A stretch of DNA of 39,430 bases. It comes from Acidobacteriota bacterium. Lineage in GTDB: Bacteria; Acidobacteriota; Vicinamibacteria; Fen-336. Below are positions 1-8,285 of the stretch, piece after piece; position 1 is the first letter of the stretch; each line of letters starts with the position of its first letter. The position numbers were made by a program, and so were the translations under genes. The notes under the pieces were generated by a model. The model made no database searches. It saw nothing but the letters and a program-made list of their open reading frames with translations, and was not told the origin of the DNA. The stretch covers positions 1-39,430 of the forward strand of contig JAJDNV010000015.1 in NCBI GenBank assembly GCA_022340545.1, in the 5' to 3' direction.

Positions 1-1253
1 TCACGCAGGTGCTCGATCCCGCAGATCCAGGTCACCAGCCGCTCGATGCCCATCCCGAATCCGGAGTGCGGGAAGGAGCCGTACTTCCGCAGGTCCAGGT
101 ACCACTGGAAGGCCTCTTCGGGAAGGTCGTGCTCGCGGATGCGCTGGAGCAGCAGCTCGTGGTCGGCCAGGCGCTCTCCCCCACCGACGATCTCGCCGTA
201 GCCCTCCGGGGCCAGGATGTCGGCGGAGAGGCTGAGCTCCGGGCGCTCCGGGTCGGGCGCCATGTAGAAGGCCTTCGTCTGGCTGGGAAAGCGGTGCACG
301 ACGACGGGCTTCTCGTAGGCCTCGGCGATCACCGTCTCGTCGGTCCCACCGAAGTCGCTTCCCCATTGCGTCTCGGAGCCCTTGTCCTGGATCAGCTTGA
401 TCGCGTCGTCGTAGTGCAGCCGGGGGAACGGCCGGGTGACGTTCTCGAGCTTCGAGACGTCCCGCTCGAGAGCCCGCAGCTCCTCCTGTCTCGTCCCGAG
501 GACCTGCCCGACGACCGCGCAGATGAGGCCTTCGGCGAGGTCGATCGCGTCGTCGAGGTGGGCGAAGGCGATCTCGGGCTCGACCATCCAGAACTCCGTC
601 AGATGTCGTCGCGTCTTCGATTTCTCGGCGCGGAAGGTGGGCCCGAAGCAGTAGACCTTGCCGTGGGCGGCGGCGGTGGCCTCGTTGTAGAGCTGTCCGC
701 TCTGGGTCAGGTAGGCCGTGCCCTCGTCAAAGTACGGAACGCCGAAGAGCGTGGTCGTCCCCTCGCACGCCGCCGGCGTGAAGATCGGCGTGTCCACCAG
801 CAGGTAGCCCTGATCGTCCAGGTAGTCCCGAATCGCCTTGATCACCGTATGCCGCACCCGCGCGAGCGCGTGCTGGCGGGTGGAGCGCAGCCACAGGTGG
901 CGGTGCTCCATCAGGAACGCGGTCCCGTGCTCCTTGGGGGTGATCGGGTAGTCGTGAACGCCGTGCAGAACGCTGATCGCGGTGACGTCGATCTCGTACC
1001 CCCCCGGCGCCCGCTCGTCATGCCGCACGCGGCCCGTGACCTCGAGCGAGGACTCCTGTCCCGCCGCGTCCACCGCCTCCCAGGCCTCGGGCGGCACCGC
1101 CTTCTTCGACACGACGGCCTGCGCGTAGCCCGACCCGTCGCGCACGATGAGGAACCGGAGCTTGCCGCTCGAGCGCTTGTTGTGGAGCCATCCACGGACG
1201 ACCACCTCCTCGTCCACGTGATCCCGGAAATCGCCAATCCTCACCGTGTCCAT
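1..1253 (-). CDS. asnS: Asparaginyl-tRNA synthetase (3' end outside window)
   Basis: This class II aminoacyl-tRNA synthetase charges tRNA-Asn with asparagine in the cytoplasm. Reading the minus strand from the ATG at 1253 gives an open frame of 417 codons to the window edge with no stop. The N-terminal OB-fold anticodon-binding domain (about residues 1-100) begins MDTVRIGDF and contains [15 protein letters not shown]. The catalytic core follows, with class II motif 2-like [19 protein letters not shown] and, close to the edge, motif 3-like GFGMGIERL. The TEFWMVEPE segment and the absence of an AspRS-type GAD insertion favour AsnRS over AspRS. An AGGAG Shine-Dalgarno lies just upstream of the ATG. 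It is the last visible member of a minus-strand gene run, 14 bp downstream of the AmgK-like kinase. Only a few dozen C-terminal residues at most should be missing. Confidence 0.93.
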   Translation of the reverse strand, partial: MDTVRIGDFRDHVDEEVVVRGWLHNKRSSGKLRFLIVRDGSGYAQAVVSKKAVPPEAWEAVDAAGQESSLEVTGRVRHDERAPGGYEIDVTAISVLHGVHDYPITPKEHGTAFLMEHRHLWLRSTRQHALARVRHTVIKAIRDYLDDQGYLLVDTPIFTPAACEGTTTLFGVPYFDEGTAYLTQSGQLYNEATAAAHGKVYCFGPTFRAEKSKTRRHLTEFWMVEPEIAFAHLDDAIDLAEGLICAVVGQVLGTRQEELRALERDVSKLENVTRPFPRLHYDDAIKLIQDKGSETQWGSDFGGTDETVIAEAYEKPVVVHRFPSQTKAFYMAPDPERPELSLSADILAPEGYGEIVGGGERLADHELLLQRIREHDLPEEAFQWYLDLRKYGSFPHSGFGMGIERLVTWICGIEHLR

Positions 1254-1267
1254 CTCGCTCCTCTTCT

Positions 1268-2305
1268 TCAGGCCAGCTCCTCGATGTGACGGGCCAGGGT
1301 GCGCCAGAGCCGCTCGAGCTCCGGGTAGCGCGAGAGCACCCGTCGCGCGTGGGCCAGGGTCCGGGGCATGTAGGGAAGGTAGACCGGGTTCTGGCGAACG
1401 CTGGCCATGTAGCCGAAGGTTCCCAGGGCCTTCAGCGTCCGCTGCGCCGACATCAGCTCGAAGCGCCGGCGGAAGAGCTCCCGCGTCTCCCCCGGCACCG
1501 CCCTCTGCCGGAACCGCTCGGTCAGTGTCTCGCGAAGCTCCTCGGGCACGTCCACGTACGCGTCGTGGAGGAGCGAGGCCAGGTCGTACGTGGTCGGCCC
1601 CATCCGCGCGTCCTGGAAGTCGATCCAGTACAGCCTCTCCCGGTGGAGCATCAGGTTGCGGCTGTGGTAGTCGCGATGACAGAGGGTCCGCGGCCAGGAC
1701 GCGATCTCCTGGCACAGGACGTGGAAGGCCTCGGACAGTATGGCGCGGTCCTCCACGGTCAGCTCGCGGCGTCGATGACCCTCGAGGAAGTGCTTGAGGA
1801 AGTAGTGAAGCTCCCAGGTGAGCTTCTCGATGTCGAACGCGATCCGGAAGCACTCCGCTCTCTGGGGTCCCTCGGCCGCCTTGTGCTGCAGTACGACGAT
1901 GTCGTCGACGGCTTCGAGGTAGAGCTCCTCTCGCCGCTCGGGGCTGGCCTCCCGGAGCACCTCCTGCAGCGTCTGGTCCCCAAGGTCCTCCTGCAACACG
2001 ACCCCACGCCCGCCATCGACGTCTACCACCGCCGGCACCGGCAGCCCATATCCGTCCAGGAGCTCTCGCGTGCCGAGAAAGGCCAGCTCCCCTGCCTCGA
2101 ACGGCTCCGGGTAGAGGGCCACAACCAGGGTCTGGCCGTCGACGCGGACCCGGAAGTAGCGCCGGGTAGAGGCGTCCCCCGAAAGAGGTGCGACCTCGAA
2201 CCCCCCGCCCGCGCTCCCCCTCCAGTCTCCGAGATACCGCCGGACCACCACCACGGCCGGGTCCGTCACGGTCTCTGAGTCGCTACGGTGCGTCGCTTCG
2301 CTCAC
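1268..2305 (-). CDS. AmgK-like sugar kinase (aminoglycoside phosphotransferase fold)
   Basis: 345 aa, cytosolic. The protein has a kinase-like fold: a nucleotide-binding loop at [10 protein letters not shown] (residues 43-52), a hinge near LQEDLGD (104-110), the Brenner/catalytic loop HRDYHSRN (H210, D212, N217) and the metal-binding Asp in IDFQD (D229). The neighbour upstream is a sugar-1-phosphate nucleotidyltransferase, and its TGA overlaps this GTG start in a GTGA arrangement, indicating translational coupling. In Pseudomonas-type anabolic recycling, AmgK phosphorylates MurNAc/GlcNAc at the anomeric position and MurU converts MurNAc-1-P to UDP-MurNAc. The pairing here supports the same kind of reaction, and the amidase at 6624-8162 in the same run fits cell-wall turnover. 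The exact sugar is inferred. The kinase could instead act on another hexose in glycan synthesis. Confidence 0.75.
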   Translation of the reverse strand: MSEATHRSDSETVTDPAVVVVRRYLGDWRGSAGGGFEVAPLSGDASTRRYFRVRVDGQTLVVALYPEPFEAGELAFLGTRELLDGYGLPVPAVVDVDGGRGVVLQEDLGDQTLQEVLREASPERREELYLEAVDDIVVLQHKAAEGPQRAECFRIAFDIEKLTWELHYFLKHFLEGHRRRELTVEDRAILSEAFHVLCQEIASWPRTLCHRDYHSRNLMLHRERLYWIDFQDARMGPTTYDLASLLHDAYVDVPEELRETLTERFRQRAVPGETRELFRRRFELMSAQRTLKALGTFGYMASVRQNPVYLPYMPRTLAHARRVLSRYPELERLWRTLARHIEELA

Positions 2306-3315
2306 TTCAGCGTCACCCAGGCCATCCTGTTCCGGATCTCCACACGCCCCCCGGCGTCCGTGTCACGGCGCAGCGCTGTTTCCGGCAGGACGACGACGTC
2401 CCGCGCGGCCTCGCCCCGGCCGACGATCGCCCCCGTGGTCACGATCGCCCCCTCGACGCTTGCGTCCTCTTCGACCACGGCACCGTCCCACAGGACCGAG
2501 CGGTCGACCTGCGCTCCCGACTCCACCCGCGTTCCGTCCCCCACCACCGAGCGCCGCACTCGGGCGTGCGCCCTCACCTGCGCCTGGGGGTGGAGGAGAG
2601 CACGGTCGCGACCTCGTCCCGGCAGGAGCCGCAGCTGCGTGTCACGGTACAGACGGGGCCGCCCGAAATCGTACCATCTGCCCCGAACCCGCATGCCATC
2701 GACGCGCCCGCCCGCCGCGACGAGCGGGACGTACAGGTCGAGCACGCTGTCGGACGGGCCGTCGGGCAGGAGGTCGAGCAGCGACGGGTCCATCGCGTGG
2801 ACGCCGGTGAAGAGGGACACGGTTCCACGCGAGCGTCGGGGACGGCCCGCGAGCGACAGGACCTGTCCGGTGCGATCGGTGACGATCGGGCCGTAGACTC
2901 GCGGGTCTGGGTTGGCCAGGAGAGCCAGCGTCACCCGTGCTCCCCCACTTCGATGGCGGGCCATCAGGGCCCGAAGATCGAAGTCGAACAGGACGTCTCC
3001 GTTGACGAGGAGAAAGGGCTCGTCGCCAAACGTCTCCCGAACCGCCCGCGGGCCTCCCCCCGTCCCGAGGATCCGCTCCTCGCGGGAGTAGCGCACTCGC
3101 AGCCCGAAGGCCCCGCCGTCGCCGACCGCGTCCGTCACGGTCTGCGGAAGATGATGGAGGTTCACGATCACGTCGGTGACACCGTGCCGGGCCAGCCGCT
3201 CCAGCGTCCAGTGCAGGAGGGGACGGTTGAGAACCGGCAGCACCGGCTTCGCCCGCACCAGCGTCAGCGGGCGCATCCGCAGACCGAGGCCCGCGGCGAG
3301 AACCATGGCCTTCAT
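2302..3315 (-). CDS. MurU-like sugar-1-phosphate nucleotidyltransferase with C-terminal beta-helix
   Basis: 337 aa. The N-terminal nucleotidyltransferase domain (about 1-230) starts MKAMVLAAGLGLRMRPLT, with the GxGxRxxP signature (G9, G11, R13), K23 in RAKPVLP and the metal Asp in NGDVLFD (D107). Residues about 240-330 carry hexapeptide-like repeats rich in V/A/G, typical of a left-handed beta-helix. Plain MurU enzymes are about 220 aa, so the extra domain makes this closer in architecture to mannose-1-phosphate guanylyltransferase or GlmU-type proteins. It activates a sugar-1-phosphate with an NTP to give an NDP-sugar. The coupled AmgK-like kinase (GTGA overlap) would supply the substrate. 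UDP-MurNAc is the likely product by context; GDP- or UDP-linked heptose/hexose is the alternative. The ATG at 3315 directly precedes the conserved first beta strand. Confidence 0.75.
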   Translation of the reverse strand: MKAMVLAAGLGLRMRPLTLVRAKPVLPVLNRPLLHWTLERLARHGVTDVIVNLHHLPQTVTDAVGDGGAFGLRVRYSREERILGTGGGPRAVRETFGDEPFLLVNGDVLFDFDLRALMARHRSGGARVTLALLANPDPRVYGPIVTDRTGQVLSLAGRPRRSRGTVSLFTGVHAMDPSLLDLLPDGPSDSVLDLYVPLVAAGGRVDGMRVRGRWYDFGRPRLYRDTQLRLLPGRGRDRALLHPQAQVRAHARVRRSVVGDGTRVESGAQVDRSVLWDGAVVEEDASVEGAIVTTGAIVGRGEAARDVVVLPETALRRDTDAGGRVEIRNRMAWVTLK

Positions 3316-3451
3316 TCATCGACCCCCCACCCTATCCCTCCCCACGGAGGGGGAGGGAAAGGCCTGAGAGAGGCCACGTGCGCCCGTGTGTCCCCAGGGA
3401 GAGGACACACGGGCGGGCCTGGCCCGGTGGCCAGTCGCACCTGTACCCCCC
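3316..3451 (-). other. Intergenic array of four tandem hairpins
   Basis: This 136-bp gap between the CYTH gene and the nucleotidyltransferase gene (both minus strand) is packed with palindromes. Stems are at 3419-3424/3429-3434 (6 bp, loop 4), 3381-3393/3403-3415 (13 bp perfect, loop 9), 3361-3365/3371-3375 (5 bp, loop 5) and 3335-3343/3350-3358 (9 bp, loop 6). Read on the minus strand, none ends in a strong U-tract, so it is not a textbook Rho-independent terminator. It could be an attenuator or RNA-processing element that lowers expression of the downstream pair, or a mobile palindromic repeat. The base pairing is seen directly; the role is unknown. Confidence 0.6.
3381..3415 (-). terminator. 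13-bp perfect stem hairpin, possible terminator or attenuator
   Basis: The arms CGCCCGTGTGTCC (3381-3393) and GGACACACGGGCG (3403-3415) are exact inverted repeats around a 9-nt loop. It lies 36 bp past the stop of the CYTH gene in the direction of transcription, the usual place for a terminator. No run of U residues follows the stem directly; the next sequence is GC-rich and forms another small hairpin. Confidence 0.4.
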
Positions 3452-4009
3452 CTAACCGTCCCCAGGTGGTGGGTCGAAGACCATGTCCCCCTGGCCGCCC
3501 TGGGCGAAGAAGAGGCCGACGTAGGACTCACTGAGGTACTCGGAGGCCTCGTGGCCGAGCTCCGCCGTCACGGCGCGAATCCCCTCCGGATCGCCCTCGA
3601 TCTCCAGGAACGTCCCGATCGGGGTCTCGTCGATCTCGATCTCCTGTCCGTGGTGGGTCCAGCTCTCGCGGTACTTCTGGTAGCGGAAGACGGGCCGATA
3701 CCCGAGCCGCTCGAGGATGATGCGGACCGCGGCGGGCTCTTCGACCAGGGTCTGGCGCTCCTCGCGGGTCTTCATTCCCTCGACCAGCCGTCGGGCCCCC
3801 TTGAAGGTCAGGACGCTCGCGTGCGGTGACGTCCGCAGGCGCACCACGCCCCCCGTCGCCCGGATTGAACCCGCGGCGTCGTCGAAGAGGACGTTCTCCT
3901 CGAAATGCCGTGGGCGAACGAGCGTCGCGCCGACGCGGGCCAGCGCCTCCCGGGCCGCATCCGGACTCTCCAGCCGGAGCTTGACCTCGGTCTCGGTCCC
4001 CTCGCCCAT
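3452..4009 (-). CDS. CYTH-domain protein (class IV adenylate cyclase / ThTPase-like)
   Basis: 185 aa, cytosolic. The N-terminus carries the CYTH signature ExExK as E6-T-E8-V-K10, followed by alternating charged beta strands expected of the triphosphate tunnel fold: VVRLRTS, VLTFKGARR, EERQTLV, YRPVFRYQKYRESW, EIEIDETPIGTFLEIEG and a C-terminal SYVGLFF. Family members bind triphosphates with Mg and act as CyaB-type adenylate cyclases, thiamine triphosphatases or inorganic triphosphatases. Sequence alone does not separate these. The ATG at 4009 is 6 bp after the stop of the cyclophilin gene, so the two are probably co-transcribed. The hairpin array follows at its 3' side. Confidence 0.82.
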   Translation of the reverse strand: MGEGTETEVKLRLESPDAAREALARVGATLVRPRHFEENVLFDDAAGSIRATGGVVRLRTSPHASVLTFKGARRLVEGMKTREERQTLVEEPAAVRIILERLGYRPVFRYQKYRESWTHHGQEIEIDETPIGTFLEIEGDPEGIRAVTAELGHEASEYLSESYVGLFFAQGGQGDMVFDPPPGDG

Positions 4010-4015
4010 CCCCCC

Positions 4016-4516
4016 TCAGGCTCCGGGCTCGACCACCTTCACCTTCATCTCGACCCGGTCGCTCGGGTTGTCGGCCGCGTCGCGTTTCAGGCTCACGATG
4101 GCGTCCGCCACCTCCATCCCCCGGACCACCCGTCCGAAGGCGCTGTACTGCCGGTCGAGGAAGGCCGAGTCCGCCACGCAGATGAAGAACTGCGAGCCGG
4201 CGCTGTTCGGATCGTTGGCGCGGGCCATCGACACCACACCGCGCTTGTGGGGCGTGTCGTTGAACTCGGCGTCGATGGTGTAGCCGGGACCACCCGTGCC
4301 GTGTTGGCCGCGCGAGGCGCTGGCGTCGCGGGTGTTCGGGTCGCCGCCCTGGATCATGAAGCCGGGGATGACACGATGGAAGGTCGTCCCGTCGTAGAAG
4401 CCCTTCTTGGCGAGGTCCACGAAGTTCTTGACGTGACCGGGCGCCTTGTCGGGCAGGAACTCGATCTCGATCTCCCCCTTGCTCGTCTCGATGACCGCGC
4501 GCGGCGCTTCCGCCAT
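4016..4516 (-). CDS. Peptidyl-prolyl cis-trans isomerase, cyclophilin type
   Basis: 166 aa with no signal peptide, so a cytosolic PpiB-type cyclophilin that isomerises X-Pro peptide bonds. Core motifs are FHRVIPGFMIQGGDP (residues 46-60, with catalytic R48 and Q56), MARANDPNSAGSQFFI, and FGRVVRGMEVADAI near the end. I chose the ATG at 4516 because a near-perfect Shine-Dalgarno (GGGAGGT) precedes it and the protein then begins at the conserved first strand. The frame stays open further upstream but encodes only Arg/Pro-rich low-complexity sequence. It follows the TPR/thioredoxin gene after 62 bp and precedes the CYTH gene by 6 bp. Confidence 0.92.
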   Translation of the reverse strand: MAEAPRAVIETSKGEIEIEFLPDKAPGHVKNFVDLAKKGFYDGTTFHRVIPGFMIQGGDPNTRDASASRGQHGTGGPGYTIDAEFNDTPHKRGVVSMARANDPNSAGSQFFICVADSAFLDRQYSAFGRVVRGMEVADAIVSLKRDAADNPSDRVEMKVKVVEPGA

Positions 4517-4578
4517 GTCGAACCTCCCTTGGACTGAGTTGCCGAAATCTACCCGACCGTGCCTCCGAAAGCGAACGG

Positions 4579-5937
4579 CTAGGGCCCCGGGGGGGCCACC
4601 TGTTCGAGGGTCTCGTCGATCGCATCCTCGAACCGGCTGTCGCCGGTGCGGAGAAGGATCCGTCGCGCGTCGCGGTGCCGTCCCAGCCCGGCGAGGCAGA
4701 GGGCCCGGTTGAGGCGGGCCTCCGGGGGAAGCAACCACCCGTCGCCCCGGGCCTCGAGGGCGTCGAATCCCTTCAGGGCCTCGCGGTAGTCACCGGCCCG
4801 GTACGCCTCGACCGCCGCGTCGAACTCCGGGGGAAAGGGCTCGTCCTCGCCCGGTGCCAGGCCGTCCTCGAGGAGTCCGGGAGGCGAGGGCAGCGGGCTT
4901 CGGTCGACGGGTCGCCGATTCCACCTGGGCCGCGGCACCGACTCCTGGACGTCCACCCGCTCGAACGCCGCGAGGGCGGTGGTCAGTTCCCGACCGAAGG
5001 GCGCCTTCAGGATCGCGGCGCTCCAGCCCCCGCGGCCCACTATCATCGCGGACCGCGGCTCGAGGCCAAGCTGCGCGGAGAGGTCCTGCCCGAGCAGCAG
5101 CGGCCAGGGGTAGCGGTAGATGGACAACACCTGGCGGACGGCCGCGTCCCGATCGTCCCCCTCGGGCAGGATCAAGACCCGCACTTCTTCCGGAACCAGG
5201 CGCTGGAGCTCGGCCAGGTCGGCCGAGCAGTGCCGGCACGACGCCTCCGCCATATAGATGAGGTTGACGGGAACGTCCTCGAGACGGAAGACTGGCGTCG
5301 ACGACAGCTCGGTCCCCCGGGGAAGATCCACGGGCGCGTCGCGCAGGCTCACGGCATCGCCGAGCGTGATCTTCAGACGCTCGCGGTCGATCTCCGCCTG
5401 TGCGCTCGGAAGACGGGCCACGTCCGCCGCCTGCGCGACGACCGATGCCGCCTCCCGACTCAGCGAGGCCACCCCGGAGACCGCCTTCCTCACCGTACCC
5501 AGCGCCTCGCGCCCCTGGCCCAGCGCGATCTGGGCGCGCGCCAGCTCCAGGCCGCGCGACGGACGCGGGTCCAGCAGAAACGCGCGGGCAAGGTACCGGC
5601 TTCCGGCCTTCGTGTCGCCCTGCCGGACCAGGAGGCTGCCCACCGCCCCATACAGAATGGCCCGGTGCTCTCCGTAGGCGAGCCGAGCGGCCTGGAACTC
5701 GTCCTCCACGACCTCGCCCTTTCGTCCCGTCGCGACGAACACCGTGGGGTCGAACTCGTTGGTGAGCGCCAGCGCACGCCGCGCCTGGGCCAGCGCACCT
5801 TGCGTGTCCCGCGGACCCAGGGCCATCGCGTCCTCGGCCAGGCGCTCCGCCTCCACGACCACCGCCTTGCCCGGCGGCGCGGAGCCGGGCTGGGGCGACA
5901 GCACCAGGGCGACGACGAGGGCGAGGCTGTGAGCCAT
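4579..5937 (-). CDS. Exported TPR protein with thioredoxin-like domain
   Basis: 452 aa. The N-terminus MAHSLALVVALVLS is a probable Sec signal peptide. Residues about 25-180 form alpha-helical repeats of TPR type. A central domain (about 215-350) contains the strand VPVNLIYMAEASCRHC, with a CxxC-like pair C-R-H-C, then helix and strand elements expected of a thioredoxin fold (VRVLILPEGDD, YPWPLLLGQDLSAQLGLEPRSAMIV). The C-terminal 90 residues are again TPR-like (AVEAYRAGDYREALKGFDAL). It may be an extracytoplasmic redox or scaffold protein; no specific partner can be named. The start at 5937 is supported by an AAAGG site and by the signal peptide. An in-frame extension to 6006 is Pro/Arg-rich and unlikely. 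The GerMN gene stops 13 bp upstream. Confidence 0.75.
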   Translation of the reverse strand: MAHSLALVVALVLSPQPGSAPPGKAVVVEAERLAEDAMALGPRDTQGALAQARRALALTNEFDPTVFVATGRKGEVVEDEFQAARLAYGEHRAILYGAVGSLLVRQGDTKAGSRYLARAFLLDPRPSRGLELARAQIALGQGREALGTVRKAVSGVASLSREAASVVAQAADVARLPSAQAEIDRERLKITLGDAVSLRDAPVDLPRGTELSSTPVFRLEDVPVNLIYMAEASCRHCSADLAELQRLVPEEVRVLILPEGDDRDAAVRQVLSIYRYPWPLLLGQDLSAQLGLEPRSAMIVGRGGWSAAILKAPFGRELTTALAAFERVDVQESVPRPRWNRRPVDRSPLPSPPGLLEDGLAPGEDEPFPPEFDAAVEAYRAGDYREALKGFDALEARGDGWLLPPEARLNRALCLAGLGRHRDARRILLRTGDSRFEDAIDETLEQVAPPGP

Positions 5938-5950
5938 GGGCGTCTGCCTT

Positions 5951-6616
5951 TCAGGGACGGGTCTCGGCCGAGGCCGGGGGCACGGGTTCAGGCGAGCCGT
6001 CGGCACGAGCCCCGAACACCACCTGGGTCATGTCAGCGGGGAGTGGCCGCGACACGTCGACGTGTCCAGCGAACGACGAGGCCATGCGATCCTCCACCAG
6101 GATCTGCACGCGGCTCACCGCGGGGAAGTTGACGACGAGGCTGTTGACGACCGAGTAGACGGTCAGCAGCTCCTCTCTCGAGCCCCCGGGGAGGCCAGTC
6201 GCTTCGGCCGAGAGACTCACGTAGGCGACCCCCCGCGCGGTGACGAAGACCTCCAGGACCCGGGTCCCGGGCGGCAGGGTCGGCACGAGCCCGCTCGTCG
6301 GACCCCGCACCAGCTCTTCGACGACCGTCCGAAGCTGTGCCGTCAGGTCTTCGGAGAAGGCGATCTCCCGCTCCTCGGAGACGAGCCCTTCGCCCGAGGG
6401 TGCCTCGAAGTAGAGACGCACGCTGATCCGCCGGCCGGTGTCCACACCGTCCGACGGCAGTGGGGTGGCCTCCGAGTCGATCTCCGGCTCTCCCCCGTCG
6501 AAGACGACCAGCGGCTCACGCAGCAGCGCCGACCACCGCGGGGCGGTCAGGGAAACGGCAGCCAGGAGAGCCACCAGCCCGACCGCGGTGAGGACGTTCG
6601 CCTGGCGCGGAGTCAT
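5951..6616 (-). CDS. GerMN-domain envelope protein
   Basis: 221 aa. A single N-terminal hydrophobic segment (about residues 8-26, TAVGLVALLAAVSLTA) acts as a signal anchor. The rest is a GerMN-type domain: ISVRLYFEAPSGEGLVSEERE, then LRTVVEELVRGPTSGL, TRVLEVFVTARGVAYVSLS and the C-terminal VYSVVNSLVVNFPAVSRVQILVEDR, the usual ending of this fold. GerMN proteins are found with amidases in non-sporulating bacteria and are thought to work in the periplasm on or near peptidoglycan. The ATG at 6616 lies 7 bp after the amidase stop, so the two genes are almost certainly one transcript and likely one function. The upstream in-frame codons overlap the amidase and are not needed. Confidence 0.85.
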   Translation of the reverse strand: MTPRQANVLTAVGLVALLAAVSLTAPRWSALLREPLVVFDGGEPEIDSEATPLPSDGVDTGRRISVRLYFEAPSGEGLVSEEREIAFSEDLTAQLRTVVEELVRGPTSGLVPTLPPGTRVLEVFVTARGVAYVSLSAEATGLPGGSREELLTVYSVVNSLVVNFPAVSRVQILVEDRMASSFAGHVDVSRPLPADMTQVVFGARADGSPEPVPPASAETRP

Positions 6617-6623
6617 GGCCTGC

Positions 6624-8162
6624 CTACGGCCGGCCGGCGGGAGCCGTGGCCCGTCCCTGACGCACCGACCGCTCTCGCCGGTATCGCGCGATGCCCCGCA
6701 GGAGGGCACCGGCGACCGTCTTCTGGTAGTCCGTCGAGGAGAGAAGCTGCTCCTCCTCGGGGTTGCTGATGAAGGCCACCTCTACGAGAACCGCGGGCAT
6801 GGTCGCCCCGACGAGGACTCGGAAGGGCGCCTGCTTGACCCCGCGGATCCGGGAGTGGGTCACCGCTCCCAGCTCGTCCTGGATCCGGGTGGCGAGGGCG
6901 GAGGACTCCTCGAGGTGCTCGGCCTGGGCCATGTCCCACAGGATCAGCTCGAGGGCCGATCCGGGTGCGGCCCTTCCCAGGGGCTCCGCGATGCCCTCGA
7001 GCAGGGCCACTCGGTGGGCGGCCTCGTCGCTCGCCTGGTAGGAGAGAAAGTAGACCTCGCTGCCCTTCGCACCGGGGGCGCGCACCGAGTTGGCGTGGAT
7101 GGAGATGAACAGGTCGGCCTTGTAGTTGTTCGCGATGGCGGTCCGCGTGTCCAGATCCAGCTCGACGTCGCGGTCGCGGGTCAGGAAAACCTGGACCCCG
7201 AGCTTGTTCACGAGCTCGTCCCGGAGTCGGCGGGCGATGGCGAGGACCACATCCTTCTCGAGAGTGCCCCCCGGGCCTCGCGCCCCCACCTCATCCCCGC
7301 CGTGCCCGGGATCGATCACGACGGTCCGTACGCCGTCCGCGGGTCGCGCGGGTGCGGATCGCGGGGGCGGGGTGGGCGTGGGCGGGCCACCCTCGGCGCT
7401 CGCCGCCTCGCCGCGTAGCTCCAGGACAAGCCGCGGCGGGGACTCCTGCTCGCGCGCCCTCACCTCCCGAAAGCGGGGGCCCAGCCTCACGACGAAGGTG
7501 TTGTCGCGGCCCCCCCGAAACTGGATCCACTCGACGATGCCGCTGCTCACCGGCTCCGCCGGCAGGGAGACGTCGATGAGATCGCGGGCCACCGAGACCG
7601 TGATCTCATCGCTCCCCTGCTCCACACGGAACGGAACCCCTTCGCTGGCGTCGAACACGACGCGGACCAGGTCGGCGGAGGTGAACGTCGCGACCGACAC
7701 GCTCGGGATCGACACGTGTCCCAGCACGAGCACCCGCTGGGCCGGCCGCCAGTCGACGGGCAGGTCGAGCAGGGGGCCGAGAAGACGTGGCACCCCGTCC
7801 ACGGGGACGAGCCAGCGGTTCTTCTCGTTCTGAGCCGGAGCCGAGAGAAGCCTGAGGTCTCCGTCGATCGAGGCGAGGCTCTTCCCCTCGTACAGCACCA
7901 CCTCATGCGGCCCGACCACGAGGGTGGCGGCTCCGCGGCTGTCCTTGCTCGACACCGTCATCCCGAACCCGACGGCCACGTCCTCGATCGCGACCAGCTC
8001 CGCCCCGTCGCGCAGGATCGTCGGCACCTCGCGGCGCTGGGTGGCGGTGAGAACGGTGACGGGAGACGTGGCCGGCTCCACCGGCGTGGGCGGCGCGACG
8101 AGCACCGCGACCGCGAGGCATGAGACGGGAATGGAGATCCTGGTTCTGCCGAAACCCTTCAA
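6624..8162 (-). CDS. N-acetylmuramoyl-L-alanine amidase (AmiC-like)
   Basis: 512 aa from a proposed TTG start at 8162. Domains in order: signal peptide (RISIPVSCLAVAVLV), a copper-amine-oxidase-N-like beta domain (about 40-150), an AMIN-like domain (about 150-260), a Pro/Thr linker and an Amidase_3 catalytic domain (about 285-495). Zinc and catalytic residues are visible: His in DPGHGG, Glu in GTLEKDVVL, His in ISIHAN and the catalytic Glu in LVEVAFISN. The enzyme cleaves the bond between MurNAc and the stem peptide in the periplasm during cell separation. The frame is open to a GTG at 8282, but that stretch lacks ATG, contains a GC-rich palindrome and collides with the divergent gene's ribosome site, so I prefer 8162. 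The exact start is uncertain. Confidence 0.85.
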   Translation of the reverse strand: MKGFGRTRISIPVSCLAVAVLVAPPTPVEPATSPVTVLTATQRREVPTILRDGAELVAIEDVAVGFGMTVSSKDSRGAATLVVGPHEVVLYEGKSLASIDGDLRLLSAPAQNEKNRWLVPVDGVPRLLGPLLDLPVDWRPAQRVLVLGHVSIPSVSVATFTSADLVRVVFDASEGVPFRVEQGSDEITVSVARDLIDVSLPAEPVSSGIVEWIQFRGGRDNTFVVRLGPRFREVRAREQESPPRLVLELRGEAASAEGGPPTPTPPPRSAPARPADGVRTVVIDPGHGGDEVGARGPGGTLEKDVVLAIARRLRDELVNKLGVQVFLTRDRDVELDLDTRTAIANNYKADLFISIHANSVRAPGAKGSEVYFLSYQASDEAAHRVALLEGIAEPLGRAAPGSALELILWDMAQAEHLEESSALATRIQDELGAVTHSRIRGVKQAPFRVLVGATMPAVLVEVAFISNPEEEQLLSSTDYQKTVAGALLRGIARYRRERSVRQGRATAPAGRP

Positions 8163-8179
8163 CTCTGGTAGTTTAAGGG

Positions 8180-8211
8180 GGAAGCCCCTCCGCCCGCAAG
8201 GAGAGGGGACC
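8180..8211. repeat. GC-rich palindrome in divergent promoter region
   Basis: The arms CCCCTCC and GGAGAGGGG surround the loop GCCCGCAA, with one bulged base. It sits in the gap between the divergent amidase and acyl-CoA dehydrogenase genes and resembles the palindromes at 3335-3358 and 18394-18416. It may be a small dispersed repeat. Confidence 0.35.
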
Positions 8212-8285
8212 CCGATCACGGGCGGCGGTCCTCGGTGGGCACCCGGCGCGCGCCAGCCGGAGTAGAATCCGTCGAGGAGCACTCG

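Noticed and set aside
9-1289. Long plus-strand open frame opposite asnS
   Set aside because: It is antisense to a clear AsnRS coding sequence; the GC-rich codons leave all frames open and the translation has no recognisable domain.
8163-8282. N-terminal extension of the amidase to a GTG at 8282
   Set aside because: It contains the palindrome at 8180-8211, overlaps the ribosome site of the divergent gene, and would place the signal peptide internally.
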